NCBI RefSeq assembly: GCF_021018895.1
Contig: NC_079376.1
Coordinates: 23,832,001 to 23,896,000 of the forward strand
DNA: 64,000 bases
Origin: Seriola aureovittata
Taxonomy: Eukaryota; Chordata; Actinopteri; Carangiformes; Carangidae
Reading direction: 5' to 3'
The notes below the pieces were generated by a model. It saw only the letters and a list, made by a program, of their open reading frames with translations, did not search any database and was not told the origin of the DNA. Shown one piece after another: positions 62,275 through 64,000 of this stretch. How positions within the stretch are numbered: position 1 is the first letter of the stretch; every line of letters begins with the position of its first letter. Position numbers and translations under genes: made by a program.

Positions 62275-62450
62275 TAGTCTTGTGTATGACCTCACCTCTT
62301 CTTTCCAGAGTACCACTCAATGAAGAACCAGTGCAGCACCAGAGGTAACATAGCCATGAATCCCAGATAGAGCCAGTCGTAGAGCTCGGGGGACTCGTTG
62401 CAGCGTTCACACACCTTCTGCAGGTTGGCCCGCTCTCCACGAGGACACAC
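60059..62450 (-). CDS. jkamp: JNK1/MAPK8-associated membrane protein, 5' partial, 5 exons
   Basis: Multi-pass ER membrane protein that binds JNK1 and recruits proteasome/ERAD components during ER stress. Exons (minus): 62450-62296 (starts VCPRGERANLQ, a Cys-rich lumenal segment, then SPELYDWLYLGFMAMLPLVL), 61122-60916 (SSALLQHITAML; SDWYTMLYNPSPDY), 60809-60595 (VLIYYAFCLVLMMLLRPLL; KIACGLGKSDRFKS), 60483-60407 (YAFPYIILVLSLVTLAVYMS), 60277-60059 (LFSHWLLHAYGIISISR to stop). They total 290 codons in one phase. About 33 N-terminal residues of the family are missing: their exon should lie to the right, but I could not find it before 64000, so it is probably outside the window. Compared with human, the residues just after EAVYPL carry a longer hydrophobic segment (VESIVFVFLLSYT). 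The gene otherwise looks intact. Confidence 0.93.
60281..60309 (+). repeat. (GGA)n tract forming the acceptor tract of jkamp last intron
   Basis: On the coding strand this is (TCC)n ending CAG. It serves as the polypyrimidine tract of the acceptor at 60277, so length changes would touch a splice signal. Confidence 0.8.
61310..61600 (+). repeat. ERE-family dispersed repeat, copy 6
   Basis: In a jkamp intron. Shares TTCATTCTTGAGTCCAAGTG, AATTTGAAGAAAGTCCCT and GCGTTCACAAGGCC with the family, and carries AGGTCAccaTGACCT at 61510-61524, then CTTGACCTTTAGAC. Confidence 0.7.
61510..61524. promoter_or_regulatory. palindromic estrogen-response-element-like site (jkamp intron)
   Basis: AGGTCA-cca-TGACCT inside an ERE-family repeat copy. 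Confidence 0.5.
62212..62272 (+). repeat. (GT)n microsatellite in jkamp intron
   Basis: GT tract of about 30 units just inside the intron after the first visible jkamp exon. Confidence 0.95.
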
Positions 62451-62805
62451 CTGACAGCACAGACACACAGCACACATAAACTCACTGCAGGCCCGACAAC
62501 AGCTTTTCATTTTCCTCTTCGTCTTTCCAGAATTGAATCTACAACATCATCATTGTGCTGCATTTCACTGTGAAAACTATGATAGAAATTCATAAAAAAG
62601 ATTGTTTCCTGTGCAGCTCCACACCTTCCTCAGCTTTACATTCACAATAGTCAATGTTAGCAGTGGTGGTTCCAGTGTGGTGCTGGACACTGACACCAAA
62701 TCTAGACATCCTTCAGTACCTTTGTTTTTTACTAAATGACTTTTTCATTTAATTCTACCACCATTGTTAATAACAATAATGATTATAATTAGCAGTAGAA
62801 TAATG

Positions 62806-62873
<68 letters not shown>
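62806..62873 (+). repeat. (ATA)n microsatellite
   Basis: About 22 ATA/AAT units. Confidence 0.95.
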
Positions 62874-62874
<1 letters not shown>

Positions 62875-63333
62875 TTGATATGTCCTGTGCTGGGACTTAA
62901 ATCCTAAGACAGGACCCATCAGGATGTCCCTGAGGCTGCGCTCTGGATTGTAAGTCTGCAATGTAACTGGGAACTGAACCATGAAGCGCTTTAAAAGGTA
63001 AATAGGAAAATTTTTATAATTTTATACTCAAACTGATGAGAGACTAAAAAAATCAGATGTGATAAAGTCCTGTCTTCTAGTTTTCAAGCAGATGTATTTT
63101 TACCAGAAGGAAGGATTGAGAGCGTTTGTTTGACTCACAATAATTCACAACAATCTAACGTGTGTGAGAGACAAGACCTGATCTTTGAGATGCTCCTACG
63201 ACAAAAACACAACTAAATAACACGTGCATAACAGCTCTGCTCCCTTATATTTACATTTAGTTTGACTTCCTGAAAGCTGATGTAGATAAATAGCTAGTCA
63301 AACATTGTCTGAGGCAGGCTGCTTGTTCTAGTG

Positions 63334-63879
63334 TGGAATGCCATCTAAATCAATATTAATTCAATGAATACAGCTGTTAAATGAACCCTAAATTAAATAA
63401 ATTAGGTTATAAATGTAGAAATAATAAATAAATATAAATATAAATATATACATTTCATTTCCAAATGCCACATTTATTCCCCAGTTCTTTTTATTTCCAT
63501 CTGTTCTGTGCTGTTCTGGTGCTGTTGCTTCGGTCTGAATCTGTGAGATAACCATGCTCCATCCTTTAAATATAACAGATGGAAATAAAAAGAGCTGGGA
63601 AATAAATATGACATTTCGAAATAAAAGTCTCTGGAAAAAATTAAATGTGGAATTATAAAAGACCCCTGAAATAAATGAAAAAGGTAATTCTTAAATTAAA
63701 AGCTATTTATTTATTAGTTTTTATAGCTATTTTTTTATTTGACTCACATATAATTTATCAATTACATTTATTTATATATTTCTATATGTATGACCGAATT
63801 TATTTATTTCATAACAGTAGTTGTTTATTTATTTATTCATTTAATATATAAATATAATACTTATTTAGATGGTATTCCA
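63334..63879. repeat. A/T-rich inverted-repeat (MITE-like) element
   Basis: Outer ends TGGAATGCCATCTAAAT (63334-63350) and ATTTAGATGGTATTCCA (63863-63879) are inverted with one mismatch. An inner hairpin pairs 63472-63505 with 63574-63607 (TTTTTATTTCCATCTGTT versus AACAGATGGAAATAAAAA). No coding region. Confidence 0.75.
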
Positions 63880-64000
63880 TACCAGTTTTGAATCAGACCA
63901 TGGAGAAGCTGACACAACATCCCCAAATCTGAACAATGAAGCTGTTGAGTAGCTTGGTTTCATCACTCAAGCACAGAAATTCAATGACTAGCTGAGACTC

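Larger units (their letters stand above)
62451..64000. other. right edge: jkamp intron or 5' side
   Basis: Contains a long (ATA)n microsatellite (62806-62873) and an A/T-rich inverted-repeat element (63334-63879). The missing jkamp N-terminal exon was looked for and not recognised here. Confidence 0.5.

Noticed and set aside
62510..64000. jkamp N-terminal exon
   Set aside because: Searched on the minus strand for the expected LGLYCGK-type segment before the Cys-rich exon; none found.

Overview
The window is nuclear DNA from a ray-finned (teleost-like) fish. Six protein genes were reconstructed from spliced exons with GT-AG junctions and consistent phases. Introns and spacers are full of microsatellites, hAT-type DNA transposons, a Tc1-type remnant, a tRNA-headed SINE-like repeat and small inverted-repeat elements. 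There is no operon structure, no bacterial-type gene, no CRISPR array and no rRNA or tRNA gene.

Layout from left to right. (1) A tiny two-exon cytochrome c oxidase subunit 8 gene lies on the minus strand (2215-3870). (2) Peropsin, rrh, lies on the plus strand (5750-21637; 7 coding exons, 336 aa). Its 9.2-kb intron 2 holds a SINE-like repeat and a cluster of hAT transposons. (3) Glutamyl aminopeptidase, enpep, lies on the minus strand (23002-40225; 20 coding exons, 957 aa) and converges tail to tail with rrh. (4) An LRIT3-type leucine-rich-repeat/Ig gene lies on the minus strand (45064-50056; 6 coding exons, 470 aa as modelled). It ends before any fibronectin or transmembrane domain. (5) fam241a lies on the plus strand (51438-53897; 2 coding exons, 149 aa). 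It is divergent from lrit3, with a promoter region between them. (6) jkamp lies on the minus strand (60059-62450) and lacks its N-terminal exon, which must lie beyond the window edge or was not recognised.

RRH, LRIT3, ENPEP and FAM241A are known neighbours in one region of human chromosome 4q25, so the core is a conserved but rearranged synteny block. COX8 and JKAMP lie elsewhere in human. The genes do not form one pathway: rrh and lrit3 act in the retina and pigment epithelium, enpep is an angiotensin-processing ectoenzyme, fam241a is a small membrane protein of unknown function, jkamp acts in ER quality control, and cox8 is mitochondrial.

The most notable non-genic structures are a complete hAT element with 15-bp terminal repeats and an 8-bp target duplication, caught inside an imperfect tandem duplication; a chimeric transposase/BED-finger reading frame made by an internal deletion; a dispersed repeat whose copies carry a perfect palindromic estrogen-response-element core; two palindromic elements; and a terminal-inverted-repeat family, one long copy of which carries a degenerate coding region.
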